This document shows, in pieces, positions 33,497 through 43,973 of a stretch of DNA of 64,000 bases. The stretch covers positions 182,107 through 246,106 of the forward strand of contig SUTF01000002.1 in assembly GCA_015063005.1 (NCBI GenBank). Direction: 5' to 3'. The translations under genes were made by a program, and so were the position numbers. Every line of letters starts with the position of its first letter. Position 1 is the first letter of the stretch. Below the pieces are notes generated by a model that worked only from the letters and a program-made list of their open reading frames with translations, did no database searches and was not told the DNA's origin. Source of the stretch: Methanobrevibacter millerae. GTDB taxonomy: Archaea; Methanobacteriota; Methanobacteria; Methanobacteriales; Methanobacteriaceae.

Positions 33497-35275
33497 TCAA
33501 TTATTCAATGTATTATAATAATAACCTTTCTGATTCAACAATTCCTCATGATTGCCCTGCTCAATAATTTCACCGTTTTCTATTACAATGATTTTATCCG
33601 CATTCTTAATAGTTGACAATCTATGGGCAATGATAAAGCTGGTTCTATTCTCCATCAGTTTATCCATTGCATCCTGAATCAGTTTTTCTGTTCTTGTATC
33701 TACTGATGAAGTTGCCTCATCCAAAATGAGAATCTCCTTATCTGCTAAAATAGTTCTTGCTATTGTAAGCAATTGTTTCTGACCATGGGAAATGTTATCT
33801 GAATCTTCGCTTAAAACAGTTACATAGCCATCTGAAAGCTGTCTTATAAAATCATCTGCACGAACTTGCTTTGCTGCATTAATTACTTCATCATCTGTCG
33901 CATCGAGCTTTCCATAACGGATATTATTTGCTATCGTGTCGCTGAAAAGCCATGAGTCCTGAAGCACCATACCCATTAAGGATCTTAGGGAATTCTTGTC
34001 ATATTCATTGATGTTTACGCCATCGATTTTTATCTCACCGGAATCGACGTCATAAAATCTCATGAGGAGCTTAACGATAGTGGTCTTTCCTGCACCGGTT
34101 TCTCCAATAATAGCTATTTTATCTCCCTTTTTAACATCGAATGACAGGTTTTTAATAATTTTTTCATTTTCATCATATCCGAAGCTCACATTTTCAAATG
34201 TTATTGAATCATTCAATTCATTGACTTTTACATCTGACGGATTTGGTTCATCATCCACCTCTAAAAATTCAAATATCCTTTCACTGGCAGCCATTGCAGT
34301 TTGAACTAGATTCATTACTCGTGTAATCTGCTGGATAGGCTGTGTGAAGTTTTTGATGTATTGGAAGAATGCCAAAATGTCTCCAACTGCAATTGCCTTT
34401 TGAATTACAAATATTGCTCCCAAAACGGCTATTACAACATAAGCCAAATTGGATATGAAATTCATCAAAGGGCCGTTAAGGCTTGAGTAGAACTGTGATT
34501 TCCATTCATGCTTGAACCAATTTTCATTGTCGCTTTCAAATATCTCCATTTCAATGTCTTCCTGGTTAAAGGTCCTAATAATATCATGACCTGTGAAAGT
34601 CTCTTCGATTTGAGAATTAAGAGATCCCTTAAAAGTCAGTTGCTTCAGGAAGTAACTTTGGGAATGCTTTGTTATGTACCTGATAACCAGAAATGACACT
34701 GGAATCAATATCAGTGAGGCAAGCGTCAGCCCAACATTAATGTAGAGCATCATGATTAAGACACCAACGATTGTAATTACTGCAGTCATCAGCTGGATGA
34801 ATGATTGAGTAATTCCGTTTTGCAATGAGTCCACATCATTTGTTATTCTTGAGAGAATATCACCCCTCTTGTTTTCACCTGCATCATCCATAGATAGATA
34901 TGTAATCTTGTCCATTATCCTTGTTCTTAGGTTATAACTGATATCTGTTGAAATATCGATTAAAAACCATGTCTGAAGGTATGAAAATATGCTGCTTACA
35001 ACATACAATGCTACAACAACGCCAAGCAGGAAAAACAGTCTGTCCAAATCAATCGTGCCGGCATTATGTGCAATTGCATTAAGTCCATCAAATATTGTGG
35101 TAGTTGCCATACCAATCAATAATGGAGCTATAATCGAAAATAATGTTGAAAGCAAAGCACAAACAAATGTAATGAAAAGCTTCAGCTTATAATCTTTCAA
35201 TAAGAACAATATGTTCATTATAGCTTTTTTATTATCCGCAGGCTTTTCCGGAGGTCGTCTTTTTATTGGTGGCAT
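33497..35275 (-). CDS. ABC exporter half-transporter, subunit B (catalytic-type NBD)
   Basis: Fused membrane (type I exporter fold, six helices, residues about 30-330) and nucleotide-binding domain, 592 residues. NBD motifs: Walker A GETGAGKTT, signature ISHGQKQ (Gly replaced by His), Walker B with catalytic Glu (ILILDEATSSVD), and switch His (IIAHRLSTI). GGAGGATTC precedes ATG 35275, which overlaps the end of the partner gene by 13 bases. With that partner it should form a heterodimeric exporter of the multidrug type; cargo unknown. Confidence 0.9.
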   Translation of the reverse strand: MPPIKRRPPEKPADNKKAIMNILFLLKDYKLKLFITFVCALLSTLFSIIAPLLIGMATTTIFDGLNAIAHNAGTIDLDRLFFLLGVVVALYVVSSIFSYLQTWFLIDISTDISYNLRTRIMDKITYLSMDDAGENKRGDILSRITNDVDSLQNGITQSFIQLMTAVITIVGVLIMMLYINVGLTLASLILIPVSFLVIRYITKHSQSYFLKQLTFKGSLNSQIEETFTGHDIIRTFNQEDIEMEIFESDNENWFKHEWKSQFYSSLNGPLMNFISNLAYVVIAVLGAIFVIQKAIAVGDILAFFQYIKNFTQPIQQITRVMNLVQTAMAASERIFEFLEVDDEPNPSDVKVNELNDSITFENVSFGYDENEKIIKNLSFDVKKGDKIAIIGETGAGKTTIVKLLMRFYDVDSGEIKIDGVNINEYDKNSLRSLMGMVLQDSWLFSDTIANNIRYGKLDATDDEVINAAKQVRADDFIRQLSDGYVTVLSEDSDNISHGQKQLLTIARTILADKEILILDEATSSVDTRTEKLIQDAMDKLMENRTSFIIAHRLSTIKNADKIIVIENGEIIEQGNHEELLNQKGYYYNTLNN

Positions 35276-36972
35276 GATGAATCCTCCATTTGTGATGATG
35301 CAATTTCAGAGTAAATTTTACAGCGATTGATTAACTCATCATGAACGCCCTTATCTATTATTTCACCCTTATCAAGGACAATTATTTCATCGGCATCCTT
35401 AATGGTTGAAATTCTCTGTGATACGAACAATATTGATGAGTCTTCAGCTATTTTGTCCAAATTACTTTTAACTATTGCTTCAGTATTCATATCCAGAGCG
35501 GAGAAACAATCATCAAACAGATAAAAGTCATGAGGATTGATAATGGCTCTTGCAATGGATAGCCTTTGCTTTTGGCCGCCTGAAAAGTTGGATCCTCCCT
35601 GCATGACGTCCTGGTCGATATCTTCAATGAAATCTGCCTGAGCCAAATAAAGAGCTTTTTCTATTTCATCGTCAGTTGCATCACTTTTTCCAATCTGCAT
35701 GTTGGATTTAACTGTTCCCTGAAATAGGATGGCTCTCTGAGGAGTGAAACTGATTTTATCACGCAAAGTCTTTAAATTAAATTCTTTAATATTGATGCCA
35801 TCAATAAGGATTTCTCCCCCAGTTACATCCTGCAATCTTGGTATTAAATTCAAAATAGTTGATTTACCACTCCCAGTTCCTCCAATAATAGCTGTGGTTT
35901 TGCCGGGCGTCAATTTAAAGTTGATGTCCTTTAAGGTATCCTTTTCACTTCCAGGATAAGAATAGCATACGTCTTTAAATTCTATTGTTGGGCTGTCGCC
36001 GATTGAAGTTATGTTTCCGTCCGTGATTGACAGTTCCATGTTTAGAACTTCGCCAATACGTCTTGCAGATACCAGAAATCTTGGAAGCATGATTATAAAG
36101 CCACCAATCATGATAAAGGAGAATACGATTTGTGTGGAATACTGAATAAATGCTATGATGTCTCCCGTCAAGATATTTCCTGCAATGGCATCATATGCCC
36201 CAAAGTACAGTATCAAAACTATCATCAAATTCAAAATCAAAGACATTGCAGGCATTAGGACAAAAAGATTCCTGAAAACATATAAGTTAACATCCCTAAA
36301 CTCCTCATTCACATAGCCAAACTTTTCCTGCTCGAAATCCTGCCTTACAAAAGCCTTGATTACAGGAATTCCGATAAGTATTTCACGTGCAGTCCTATTC
36401 ATTTTATCTATGATTTCCTGAGTTATCTTGAAATAAGGCAATACCCTTATGACAATAATAATCAATAAAATCAAAACAGCAATGAAAGTGATGAAAATGA
36501 TCCATGACAAGTTTCCGCCAAGTTCAAAGGCTTTGATAATACTTCCAACACCCAAAATAGGGGCGAAAAAGAGTGTAGTGAATAGAAATCCCAAAACATT
36601 CTGCACCTGATTGACATCATTTGTAGAACGTGTGATAAGTGATGACCTTGAAATCCTATTTAATTCATGATTGGAAAACTTCAGTACCTTGGTATAGATT
36701 ACCTTCCTTAAGTCCTTTGCATAGCTTGAAGATACTCTGCTTGAAAAATAAGAAACTCCAACAGTCGCAAATACTGATATGGCAACCATAATCATCATTA
36801 ACATACCGATATTAGTTATATAATTCAAATCAGCATTTTGAATACCAATATCAACAATATTTGCAGTGTATGATGGAAGAGACAGGTCACAGTAAGCCTC
36901 CAATATCAAAAGGGCAAATATGATAAAAACTTGCGGAAGTTTATTTTTAAAGACCTTGATTAAATTTTTCAT
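35263..36972 (-). CDS. ABC exporter half-transporter, subunit A (degenerate NBD)
   Basis: 569 residues: six-helix exporter membrane domain (about 1-310), then NBD with Walker A GGTGSGKST and signature FSGGQKQ. The Walker B region ends in Asp-Asp instead of Asp-Glu (FYLFDDCFSALD) and the switch residue is Gln instead of His (VSQRISTI). Its own catalytic residues are thus degenerate while its signature is intact, the mirror image of the partner at 33497. This asymmetry is the hallmark of heterodimeric exporters with one hydrolysing site. Confidence 0.9.
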   Translation of the reverse strand: MKNLIKVFKNKLPQVFIIFALLILEAYCDLSLPSYTANIVDIGIQNADLNYITNIGMLMMIMVAISVFATVGVSYFSSRVSSSYAKDLRKVIYTKVLKFSNHELNRISRSSLITRSTNDVNQVQNVLGFLFTTLFFAPILGVGSIIKAFELGGNLSWIIFITFIAVLILLIIIVIRVLPYFKITQEIIDKMNRTAREILIGIPVIKAFVRQDFEQEKFGYVNEEFRDVNLYVFRNLFVLMPAMSLILNLMIVLILYFGAYDAIAGNILTGDIIAFIQYSTQIVFSFIMIGGFIIMLPRFLVSARRIGEVLNMELSITDGNITSIGDSPTIEFKDVCYSYPGSEKDTLKDINFKLTPGKTTAIIGGTGSGKSTILNLIPRLQDVTGGEILIDGINIKEFNLKTLRDKISFTPQRAILFQGTVKSNMQIGKSDATDDEIEKALYLAQADFIEDIDQDVMQGGSNFSGGQKQRLSIARAIINPHDFYLFDDCFSALDMNTEAIVKSNLDKIAEDSSILFVSQRISTIKDADEIIVLDKGEIIDKGVHDELINRCKIYSEIASSQMEDSSCHQ

Positions 36973-37070
36973 AAATTATAAATCCATTCTCTATTTTAAA
37001 TATAGATAATTATATTATATAAAATAATCATAAATAATTATATTATAAATTTTTAAAGGACTGTTAAATA

Positions 37071-37430
37071 ATGCACTTACTATGGTTTTACGTTGCAATT
37101 GTTTTAGCTTTAAGTGATATATTACACACACAATTAATGTGGAAAGTTTTAAATGACTTTTACATAATTTTAGGTGGTTTAATTTATCATTCCGTCGATT
37201 ATTCACCATGGAAAACATGGGTAATACACGAATTGATGGAAGCGGCATTTCATTTTGTAATATTGTCAATTGTATTCCTATCACCTACAGTAGGAATTTT
37301 AGCAGCCACAATTCATTTCATAATAGATGTAAGCCATACTGTATTGATTGGCCATATGGGCGAATTAGAACACCGGGCATTGCATTTTGTAGTTGAATCA
37401 GTATTTTTCATTTTAATTTATGGATTGTAA
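37071..37430 (+). CDS. Small His-rich membrane protein, unknown function
   Basis: A 119-residue protein with about four membrane helices. It carries ten histidines, many spaced within helices (DILHTQ, YHSVDYSPW, IHELMEAAFH, IHFIIDVSHTVLIGH, LEHRALHFV), which is unusual for so small a membrane protein and suggests metal or haem binding, or an integral-membrane enzyme fragment. AAAGGACTG lies before ATG 37071. It is 24 bp upstream of pheT on the same strand, so cotranscribed. I do not recognise the family. Confidence 0.75.
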   Translation: MHLLWFYVAIVLALSDILHTQLMWKVLNDFYIILGGLIYHSVDYSPWKTWVIHELMEAAFHFVILSIVFLSPTVGILAATIHFIIDVSHTVLIGHMGELEHRALHFVVESVFFILIYGL

Positions 37431-37454
37431 ATAAAAATTAATGGAGTATATTAA

Positions 37455-39116
37455 ATGCCAGTTATTACATTCAAATATCAGGATTTAAAAGATTTAGGAA
37501 TAGATATGGAAAAAGATGAATTAATAGACACATTGCCTATGATGTCTAGTGATATTGAGGACTTTGATGATGAAGAGATAAAAGTAGAATTCTTCCCTAA
37601 CCGTCCGGACAATTTATCTGTTGAAGGAGTAGCTAGATCTTTTAAAGGATTCATTGGTCAAGAGGTTGGTCTTCCAGATTATGAAATAACACCATCCGGT
37701 GAAAGCGTTACCGTAGAGGATGATGTGGCAGAAATCAGACCATACATTGCCTTTGCAAAAATTGATGATGTTGACTTTACTGGAGACAAGCTCAAATACA
37801 TAATGGATTTCCAGGAAAATCTCCATTGGGTAATCGGAAGAGACAGAAAAAAAGTAGCTATCGGTATACACAATGCAGATGTAGTTAAAGCTCCATTCAA
37901 ATATATTGCAACTCCAAAAGATGAAAATGCATTTATTCCTCTTGAAAAAGATACTCCAATGACTCCAAATCAAGTTTTAACTGAACATGACAAAGGTAAA
38001 GATTATGCTCATCTGATTGAAGACTTTGACAAATATCCATTGATTTTAGATTGTGATGACAATATCCTATCAATGCCTCCAATCATTAACGGTGAGCTTA
38101 CCAAAATCAAGGAAGACACCAAAAACATCATTGTGGATGTAACAGGAACTGATGAACGTGCAGTCAATCAGGCATTGAACATCATATGCTGTTCATTTGC
38201 TGAAGTTGGTGGAAAAATAAAAAGCATGGAAGTCAAATATTCAGACAAAACTGTAGTCAGTCCTGATTTGACTCCTCAAGAAATTAATGTTCATGTTGAT
38301 ACTGCAAATGAATTGATTGGTGGAACCAGCTTAGATGCAGAAGAAATTAAAGAATTATTATTAAAAGCACGTTTTAATGCTGAAATATTAAACGACAATG
38401 AATTGAAAGTATATGTTCCTGCATATAGGGTAGACATTTTACATGAAGTGGATATCGTGGAAAATATTGCAGTGCAATACAGAATCAATTCCATTGAAGC
38501 TGAATTGCCTGACATTAATACTGTTGCATATGAAAATGACTGGTTTAAGGCTGAAGGAACCATTCGTGAAGTAATGATTGGTTTAGGATTCCAGGAAGTG
38601 ATGAGCCTAATGCTTACAAATGAGGAATCACACTATCAATTCATGAAACAGCCTGAAGAAGAACATGTCCAAGTGGCAAGACCAATCACTATTGACAGAA
38701 CAATGATTCGTACAAGCTTAATCAACAGTTTGATGGAATTTTTAGAAGACAACAAGCATGAGGACTTGCCTCAAAAAATATTTGAGATTGGTGATGTCCT
38801 ATACCTTGATGAATCAAGAGAAAACAAGGTTACAACATCCAAAAAATTAGCTGGATTAAGCTGTCACTCAACTGCAAACTTTACTGAAATCAAATCAATT
38901 GTAACAAGCGTTCTTTCCAATTTAGGTTATTCAATGGAAATTTCAGACAGTGAAAATCCATCATTCATTGAAGGAAGGGCTGCTGATGTTATAGGTGAAT
39001 CTGGAAACGGATCAATCAAAGGATTCTTTGGTGAAATTTCACCTGAAGTAATCAGCAATTTCACATTGGAATATCCTGTTGTTGCTTTTGAAATTGAATT
39101 CATTAACAAAGCATGA
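37455..39116 (+). CDS. pheT: Phenylalanyl-tRNA synthetase beta subunit
   Basis: Non-catalytic beta subunit of the (alpha-beta)2 enzyme charging tRNA-Phe. At 553 residues it is the short archaeal/eukaryotic type without the N-terminal tRNA-binding domain. Visible: the N-terminal part ([33 protein letters not shown]), the B3/B4 editing region, the B5 domain, and the class II-like fold ([19 protein letters not shown]). GGAGTATATTAA precedes ATG 37455. The alpha subunit gene is not in the window. Confidence 0.95.
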   Translation: MPVITFKYQDLKDLGIDMEKDELIDTLPMMSSDIEDFDDEEIKVEFFPNRPDNLSVEGVARSFKGFIGQEVGLPDYEITPSGESVTVEDDVAEIRPYIAFAKIDDVDFTGDKLKYIMDFQENLHWVIGRDRKKVAIGIHNADVVKAPFKYIATPKDENAFIPLEKDTPMTPNQVLTEHDKGKDYAHLIEDFDKYPLILDCDDNILSMPPIINGELTKIKEDTKNIIVDVTGTDERAVNQALNIICCSFAEVGGKIKSMEVKYSDKTVVSPDLTPQEINVHVDTANELIGGTSLDAEEIKELLLKARFNAEILNDNELKVYVPAYRVDILHEVDIVENIAVQYRINSIEAELPDINTVAYENDWFKAEGTIREVMIGLGFQEVMSLMLTNEESHYQFMKQPEEEHVQVARPITIDRTMIRTSLINSLMEFLEDNKHEDLPQKIFEIGDVLYLDESRENKVTTSKKLAGLSCHSTANFTEIKSIVTSVLSNLGYSMEISDSENPSFIEGRAADVIGESGNGSIKGFFGEISPEVISNFTLEYPVVAFEIEFINKA

Positions 39117-39182
39117 TTTAAAAACAAAAAAACCAATAAATTAATTCATCACCACTACTTAACCATAAAAAAAAAAGAAACG

Positions 39183-39221
39183 AAAATATTATTAGTTTTT
39201 TAGACCAACCAATAATATTTT
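39183..39221 (-). terminator. Long hairpin over the stop of the DUF2142 gene
   Basis: AAAATATTATT (39183-39193) and AATAATATTTT (39211-39221) form a perfect 11-bp stem that encloses the stop codon at 39200. No strong T-run directly follows on the minus strand. Confidence 0.4.
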
Positions 39222-40831
39222 GATGCGAATGATATGATTAATGTAGCCATGAACGCTATCATAAATACCATAGCATACTTATCGAATTTATCCTTATCTA
39301 ACTGAATCTGCTTAATCCATATGGCAATTGGGAACAGGCAGAATAAAGGAATGAAATATCTGGTACTTATACCCAAATTATAATAGCCCACACTAGCCCA
39401 AGTCAACAATTGGATAAAACAAATTCCAACATAAACCATAATTATAGTAAATATTGAACCTAATTTAGTTTTCAATTCAAATTTAACATTTCTTGGATAA
39501 GCAAGCAATACAAAAGCCAAGTATATCAATAGAGCAGCTGTTACAAAATGATATCTGTCAGCATAATGATGGAACTGATGAGCTCCAAAGAAACTGAATA
39601 CCCCCGTCAGCATATTTGGTATTTCAAGGAAAATAATATTATATATGAATTTTGAAATACTTGAAGGATGATGCATAACATAGTTCATCTGCAAAGTGGA
39701 ATTGATTAGGTTATGGGATGATCTCCATGAATGCAATAACGTTGGAGCTGAATATCTACTCCACAATATACCTATAACTGCAACAGCAGCAATTGAAATC
39801 AAAAGTATAGGCAGATTATGCTTCTTGTCCTTTTCAAATTTTTTGGAAGGTATGAATATCAACAATATAACAAATGCGAGATACGGCAATTTACAAAGAC
39901 CCAGCATCAGACAGATAACACTGAAAACAGCAATGTTTTTAATCGTAAGAGACCTGTCCGGAGCTCTGCACATATAAATAAAGTAAGATATGCTTAAAAT
40001 ACTCAATCCTATAATCATACAGTCAATACTTGCTGATGATGCCTGATACATTGAAATCGGAATGCATGCTACAGCAAGCAAAGGCAGCTTTAAAGCAGGA
40101 GTCTTTTTAATAGCTAAGGAAACAACACCTGCATAAAAAATCAAATTGCAAATTCTTGCAAGCCATAAAATCCAAATTACATTCAAATCCAATAATTTTG
40201 CAAGAAATACGCCTATCGCCTGAGGCAAATAACCGAAGAACGGATTTTGCTCAAAAGCAGAATCAATTATGAAAGGAGTAGTATCTATTTTTGCAGTATC
40301 ATAACTTGTCTGAAATACCGTTTTTCCCAGACTTCCTGAAAAAAAGTTATATGCCCGAATCGAATTGTAACCGGCACCGACATTCTTTTCACTACTGATT
40401 CTTTCTCCTTCAGTATGATTATATAATCCTTCAACGCCCATATCCTCACCAGTCCAATGAGGAATGATTACACCCTGAGAAGTAATTTCCGCTCTTGCCA
40501 AATGTTCTATTTCGTCACTTACATCACAGATTGGAAGAATCAGTGCTGTTGTAATACCAAAAATCAGAATAATTATAAATGCAACCTTATAAAATTCCTC
40601 ATCACTGTCATGCAGCATATAAAAAACAATTGAAAAAATTCCTAAAACAGCTACAACTGCAAATGTCAACATGACGAAATGCTGATTTAAAATATTTTTA
40701 TTATTCATTGTGGAAATGCCTAAAATCAAAATCAAAACTAGGTATATCAACCAATACTTTTTCGATTTGAAAAGCATATCCTTATAATCATTAAATACAG
40801 ATTTAATTTCAAAATTAGCCCGACTACCCAT
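39200..40831 (-). CDS. DUF2142 multi-pass membrane protein, copy 2
   Basis: A 543-residue protein with 11-13 membrane helices and one long outer loop. Carries the family region ICDVSDEIEHLARAEITSQG after the third helix, where the acidic cluster resembles the active-site loop of GT-C glycosyltransferases. GAGGGAAAATTT precedes ATG 40831. It follows a close paralogue at 40926 and a polyprenyl-type GT2 at 42548, so a role in moving lipid-linked sugars to surface glycans is plausible. That role is inference; the DUF has no settled function. Confidence 0.82.
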   Translation of the reverse strand: MGSRANFEIKSVFNDYKDMLFKSKKYWLIYLVLILILGISTMNNKNILNQHFVMLTFAVVAVLGIFSIVFYMLHDSDEEFYKVAFIIILIFGITTALILPICDVSDEIEHLARAEITSQGVIIPHWTGEDMGVEGLYNHTEGERISSEKNVGAGYNSIRAYNFFSGSLGKTVFQTSYDTAKIDTTPFIIDSAFEQNPFFGYLPQAIGVFLAKLLDLNVIWILWLARICNLIFYAGVVSLAIKKTPALKLPLLAVACIPISMYQASSASIDCMIIGLSILSISYFIYMCRAPDRSLTIKNIAVFSVICLMLGLCKLPYLAFVILLIFIPSKKFEKDKKHNLPILLISIAAVAVIGILWSRYSAPTLLHSWRSSHNLINSTLQMNYVMHHPSSISKFIYNIIFLEIPNMLTGVFSFFGAHQFHHYADRYHFVTAALLIYLAFVLLAYPRNVKFELKTKLGSIFTIIMVYVGICFIQLLTWASVGYYNLGISTRYFIPLFCLFPIAIWIKQIQLDKDKFDKYAMVFMIAFMATLIISFASKYYWLV

Positions 40832-40925
40832 AAATTTTCCCTCTTAAATAAACCTCATTTTAAAATATGTTTTTTTCTATATTTAAATATTCTTTAAATT
40901 TGTTTAATTTTAATAAGAAAAAATT

Positions 40926-42521
40926 TCAATAATACTTAGTTGTGAATGCTAAAATTAGTGTAGCCATAAAAGTTATAATAAGAATAAATGAATAATTATC
41001 AAATTTAGGCTTGTCTAAATTAAATTTATTAAGACTTATTATGATAGGAATTAATGCAATCAAAGGTATGAAATATCTTGTATTTATACCCAGATTGGTA
41101 TAGGCAACACTTGCCCAGGTCAACAGCTGAACAAAGCAGGTTCCAACATAAACAATCAGTAAAACAAGCAATGCTCCCAACCTTGTTTTTATGCTGAATT
41201 TATTGTTTTCAGGATAAAAAATCAGAATTGCAAACAGGAACAGGAATAATGCAACAAAAATCAAATAATATGTATTGGCATAATGATTTGCACTTCCTGC
41301 ACTGAAAAAGTTGAATATTCCATAAATCATCCAAGCCAAATCTGTTGTGAATATCTGGGTAAAGAATTTCTGCACGAATGCAGGATTATGGATGAAATAG
41401 GAAATTTGCTCTGCTGAATTAACGTAATTGAGTTTAGATCTCCAGGAATGCATTAATGCAGGCGTTGAATATCGGCTCCACAATACGCCGCAAATAGCAA
41501 CGATTGAAATTGACGCCAATGATGTAGGAATAACCCTTTTAAAGGCAAAATTGTCCCTTGGAACAAACAGCAATAAAAATATGAATGCAAGATATGTCAA
41601 TTTACAAAGACCCAAAAGCAGACAGATTACTGTAAAAATCACTACATCCCTAATTTCAATCGAATTCTTATCTGCCTTAAGCATGCATATGAAGTATGCG
41701 ACTGCAAGAATTCCCAAACCAATAATCATCGAATCGATACTTACGGAAGCCGCCTGATAAATTGTGATTGGAATACATGCTACAGCAAGCAATGGCATTT
41801 TCAAAACAGGAGTTTTGCGAATAGCCAGTGATATTAAACCGGCATAACATACCAGATTGCCAATTCTTCCAAGCCACAATATCCAAATAACATTTAAATC
41901 CAAAAGTTTTGCCATGAAAATACCTATTGCCTGTGGAAGATATCCAAAAAATGGATTCTGTTCAAATGCAGACCCATCTATCATCGGTTCATAATTAATC
42001 TTGTCAGTATCCCCCTCAACATCAAACACCGTCTTTTCACGATTATCATTGAAAAACATGTGGCTTCGGATAGTTTCAAAACCGACATTATCATTTTTAA
42101 CGTTACTGTACTTTCCCTCATCACTATGATTATACAATCTGTCTATACCTACCTCATCACCAGTCCAATGAGGAACTAAAACACCCTGAGATGTAATTTC
42201 CGCTCTTGTAAGATGCTCCACTTCATCACTAACATCACAAATCGGAACAATCAGTGCCGTTGTAATACCAAACAGCAGTATTATAACAAATGCGACCTTA
42301 TACAATTCATCATCATTGTTATGGGAAAAATAAAACAGAATAGAAAAAATTCCCATAATGGCAACAAGTATGAAAATAGCTATTTCAAAAGTAGGGTCAG
42401 TGAAATTTCTTTTAGAAATAGAGGATAAAGCAAGTACTGTAATTAAAACCAAATATAATATCCAATATTTCTTTGATTTGAAAAAAAGATCTTTAAATTC
42501 TTGAAAATTGTTCTGATTCAT
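40926..42521 (-). CDS. DUF2142 multi-pass membrane protein, copy 1
   Basis: 531 residues, 11-13 membrane helices, paralogue of the product of 39200-40831 along its whole length (shared blocks: ICDVSDEVEHLTRAEITSQG, NPFFGYLPQAIGIFMAKLLD, HSWRSKLNYVNS). The outer loop between helices 3 and 4 is where the two differ most, which suggests different substrates or acceptors. AGGG lies 11 bases before ATG 42521. Encoded 26 bp after the GT2 gene. Confidence 0.82.
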   Translation of the reverse strand: MNQNNFQEFKDLFFKSKKYWILYLVLITVLALSSISKRNFTDPTFEIAIFILVAIMGIFSILFYFSHNNDDELYKVAFVIILLFGITTALIVPICDVSDEVEHLTRAEITSQGVLVPHWTGDEVGIDRLYNHSDEGKYSNVKNDNVGFETIRSHMFFNDNREKTVFDVEGDTDKINYEPMIDGSAFEQNPFFGYLPQAIGIFMAKLLDLNVIWILWLGRIGNLVCYAGLISLAIRKTPVLKMPLLAVACIPITIYQAASVSIDSMIIGLGILAVAYFICMLKADKNSIEIRDVVIFTVICLLLGLCKLTYLAFIFLLLFVPRDNFAFKRVIPTSLASISIVAICGVLWSRYSTPALMHSWRSKLNYVNSAEQISYFIHNPAFVQKFFTQIFTTDLAWMIYGIFNFFSAGSANHYANTYYLIFVALFLFLFAILIFYPENNKFSIKTRLGALLVLLIVYVGTCFVQLLTWASVAYTNLGINTRYFIPLIALIPIIISLNKFNLDKPKFDNYSFILIITFMATLILAFTTKYY

Positions 42522-42547
42522 TATAAAAACCCTAAATAAAATAAAAA

Positions 42548-43477
42548 TTATTTATTTTTTTTATTTAATCTAATCAACGTTAGATGATTTTCAAGCTGTG
42601 CATTGTTTTGTTTTTTAATAACATGTAAAATAACACCCGTAAAGAATGTCACAGCAGCCACCATCACAACAGTTGAAACGACAATCAACGTAGGAATCTT
42701 TAAAACATAACCATAATACCTATATCTTAAATAAATCGGCACAAAGTAAATTGCAGCAATGATTAAAAGGATTAATGATGCAGTAGTGAAAAAGAAAAAT
42801 GGTCTTTTATCACGAACTAATGTATAAATCATCCTAAGTACCTTATATCCATCCCTATAAGTATTTAACTTTGATTCACTGCCTTCTACACGATCACGAT
42901 ACTCAATTGGAATTTCTTCAATGGAAAAATTATTCATCAGCGCAAAAACACTCATTTCAGTTTCTATTTCAAATTCCTTTGATACAATAGGGAATGATTT
43001 TACAAAATCATAGCTAAACGCTCTCATCCCAGTCATGATATCTTTCAAATCACTTGAAAAGAATAAGTTAATTAACCATCTGACCACCTTATTACCAGTA
43101 TTGTGGAATAGGCGGTCATTTTCTTCAAAGTATGTTGAAGATAACCTATCTCCAATAACCATGTCAACGTTTTTTTCTAAAACAAGTCTTTCAAATTCCA
43201 ATGCAGATTCAGCAGGATATGTATCATCACCATCCACCATGATATAACAATCCGCATCAATGTCTCTAAACATTGATCGAACAACATTACCTTTTCCTTG
43301 TTTATATTCATATCTAACAATAGCTCCATTCTCTTTAGCTATTTTATCCGTGCCATCAGTTGAATTGTTATCATAAACATAAATATCCGCATGAGGCATT
43401 ACTTTCTTAAAATCACAAACAACTTTTTTGATAGTTGCTGACTCATTATAACAAGGAATTAATACTGCCGTTTTCAT
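42548..43477 (-). CDS. GT2 glycosyltransferase, dolichol-phosphate sugar synthase type
   Basis: 309 residues: GT-A catalytic domain (about 1-230) with MKTAVLIPCYNE, the nucleotide-binding region DNNSTDGTDKIA, and the metal-binding MVDGDDTYPAES, then two C-terminal membrane helices (about 231-255 and 263-290). Family members load a hexose from UDP- or GDP-sugar onto polyprenyl phosphate, which then serves as sugar donor outside the cell. As first gene before two DUF2142 proteins it would supply their lipid-linked sugar. Donor sugar unknown. Confidence 0.88.
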   Translation of the reverse strand: MKTAVLIPCYNESATIKKVVCDFKKVMPHADIYVYDNNSTDGTDKIAKENGAIVRYEYKQGKGNVVRSMFRDIDADCYIMVDGDDTYPAESALEFERLVLEKNVDMVIGDRLSSTYFEENDRLFHNTGNKVVRWLINLFFSSDLKDIMTGMRAFSYDFVKSFPIVSKEFEIETEMSVFALMNNFSIEEIPIEYRDRVEGSESKLNTYRDGYKVLRMIYTLVRDKRPFFFFTTASLILLIIAAIYFVPIYLRYRYYGYVLKIPTLIVVSTVVMVAAVTFFTGVILHVIKKQNNAQLENHLTLIRLNKKNK

Positions 43478-43665
43478 AATCTACACTAAAAACTTTTATT
43501 AACACTATATATTAATTTGAACATATATAAAATTAATGTAATGCTTTTTAAAGGATTATATAATTTAGGCTAACAAAAAATCAATTAACCAATCAATTGA
43601 ACTGAAATTATCCACAAATATGAAAGTTAATCCCAAATCCATTTCACATTTTTCTGTGAATATTA

Positions 43666-43785
43666 CTATAATTTGGTACCCAATATTCTGCAGAAGTGTT
43701 CTTCTTTAATATCTTTGCTGCCGCATCTTGGACATGTATTTTCATCTTCCTTAACTTCTGATCCGCACTCTTGACAAATCTTCAT
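43666..43785 (-). CDS. 39-residue zinc-ribbon microprotein
   Basis: Short reading frame with an ideal ribosome binding site (GGTGATAAC before ATG). The product is one zinc ribbon (CQECG, residues 4-8, and CPRCG, 18-22) plus a short tail that adds an extra Cys (HFCRIL). It ends the yjbQ operon 40 bases after the 48-residue membrane protein gene. Could be an RNA- or protein-binding adaptor; no function known. Confidence 0.65.
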   Translation of the reverse strand: MKICQECGSEVKEDENTCPRCGSKDIKEEHFCRILGTKL

Positions 43786-43825
43786 GTTATCACCATCTTT
43801 ATTTCAACAACAAAACTAAAATTAA

Positions 43826-43972
43826 TCAATACCACAATTTTCTCATTTGCACATCCATCTCCTGGTAGCTAACATTATGATTTGGAGTTACATCAAACGG
43901 GAGATTGCTTAAAAGTATTGTAATAACAATGATTGCAACAACAAGTATTAAAATTATCAAACGCCTATCCAT
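43826..43972 (-). CDS. 48-residue single-pass membrane microprotein
   Basis: Starts MDRRLIILILVVAIIVITIL, one membrane helix after a positively charged N-terminus, then about 27 polar residues expected outside. GGTGATTAAA precedes the ATG, which lies one base after the stop of yjbQ, so translation is almost certainly coupled. Function unknown. Confidence 0.65.
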   Translation of the reverse strand: MDRRLIILILVVAIIVITILLSNLPFDVTPNHNVSYQEMDVQMRKLWY

Positions 43973-43973
43973 T

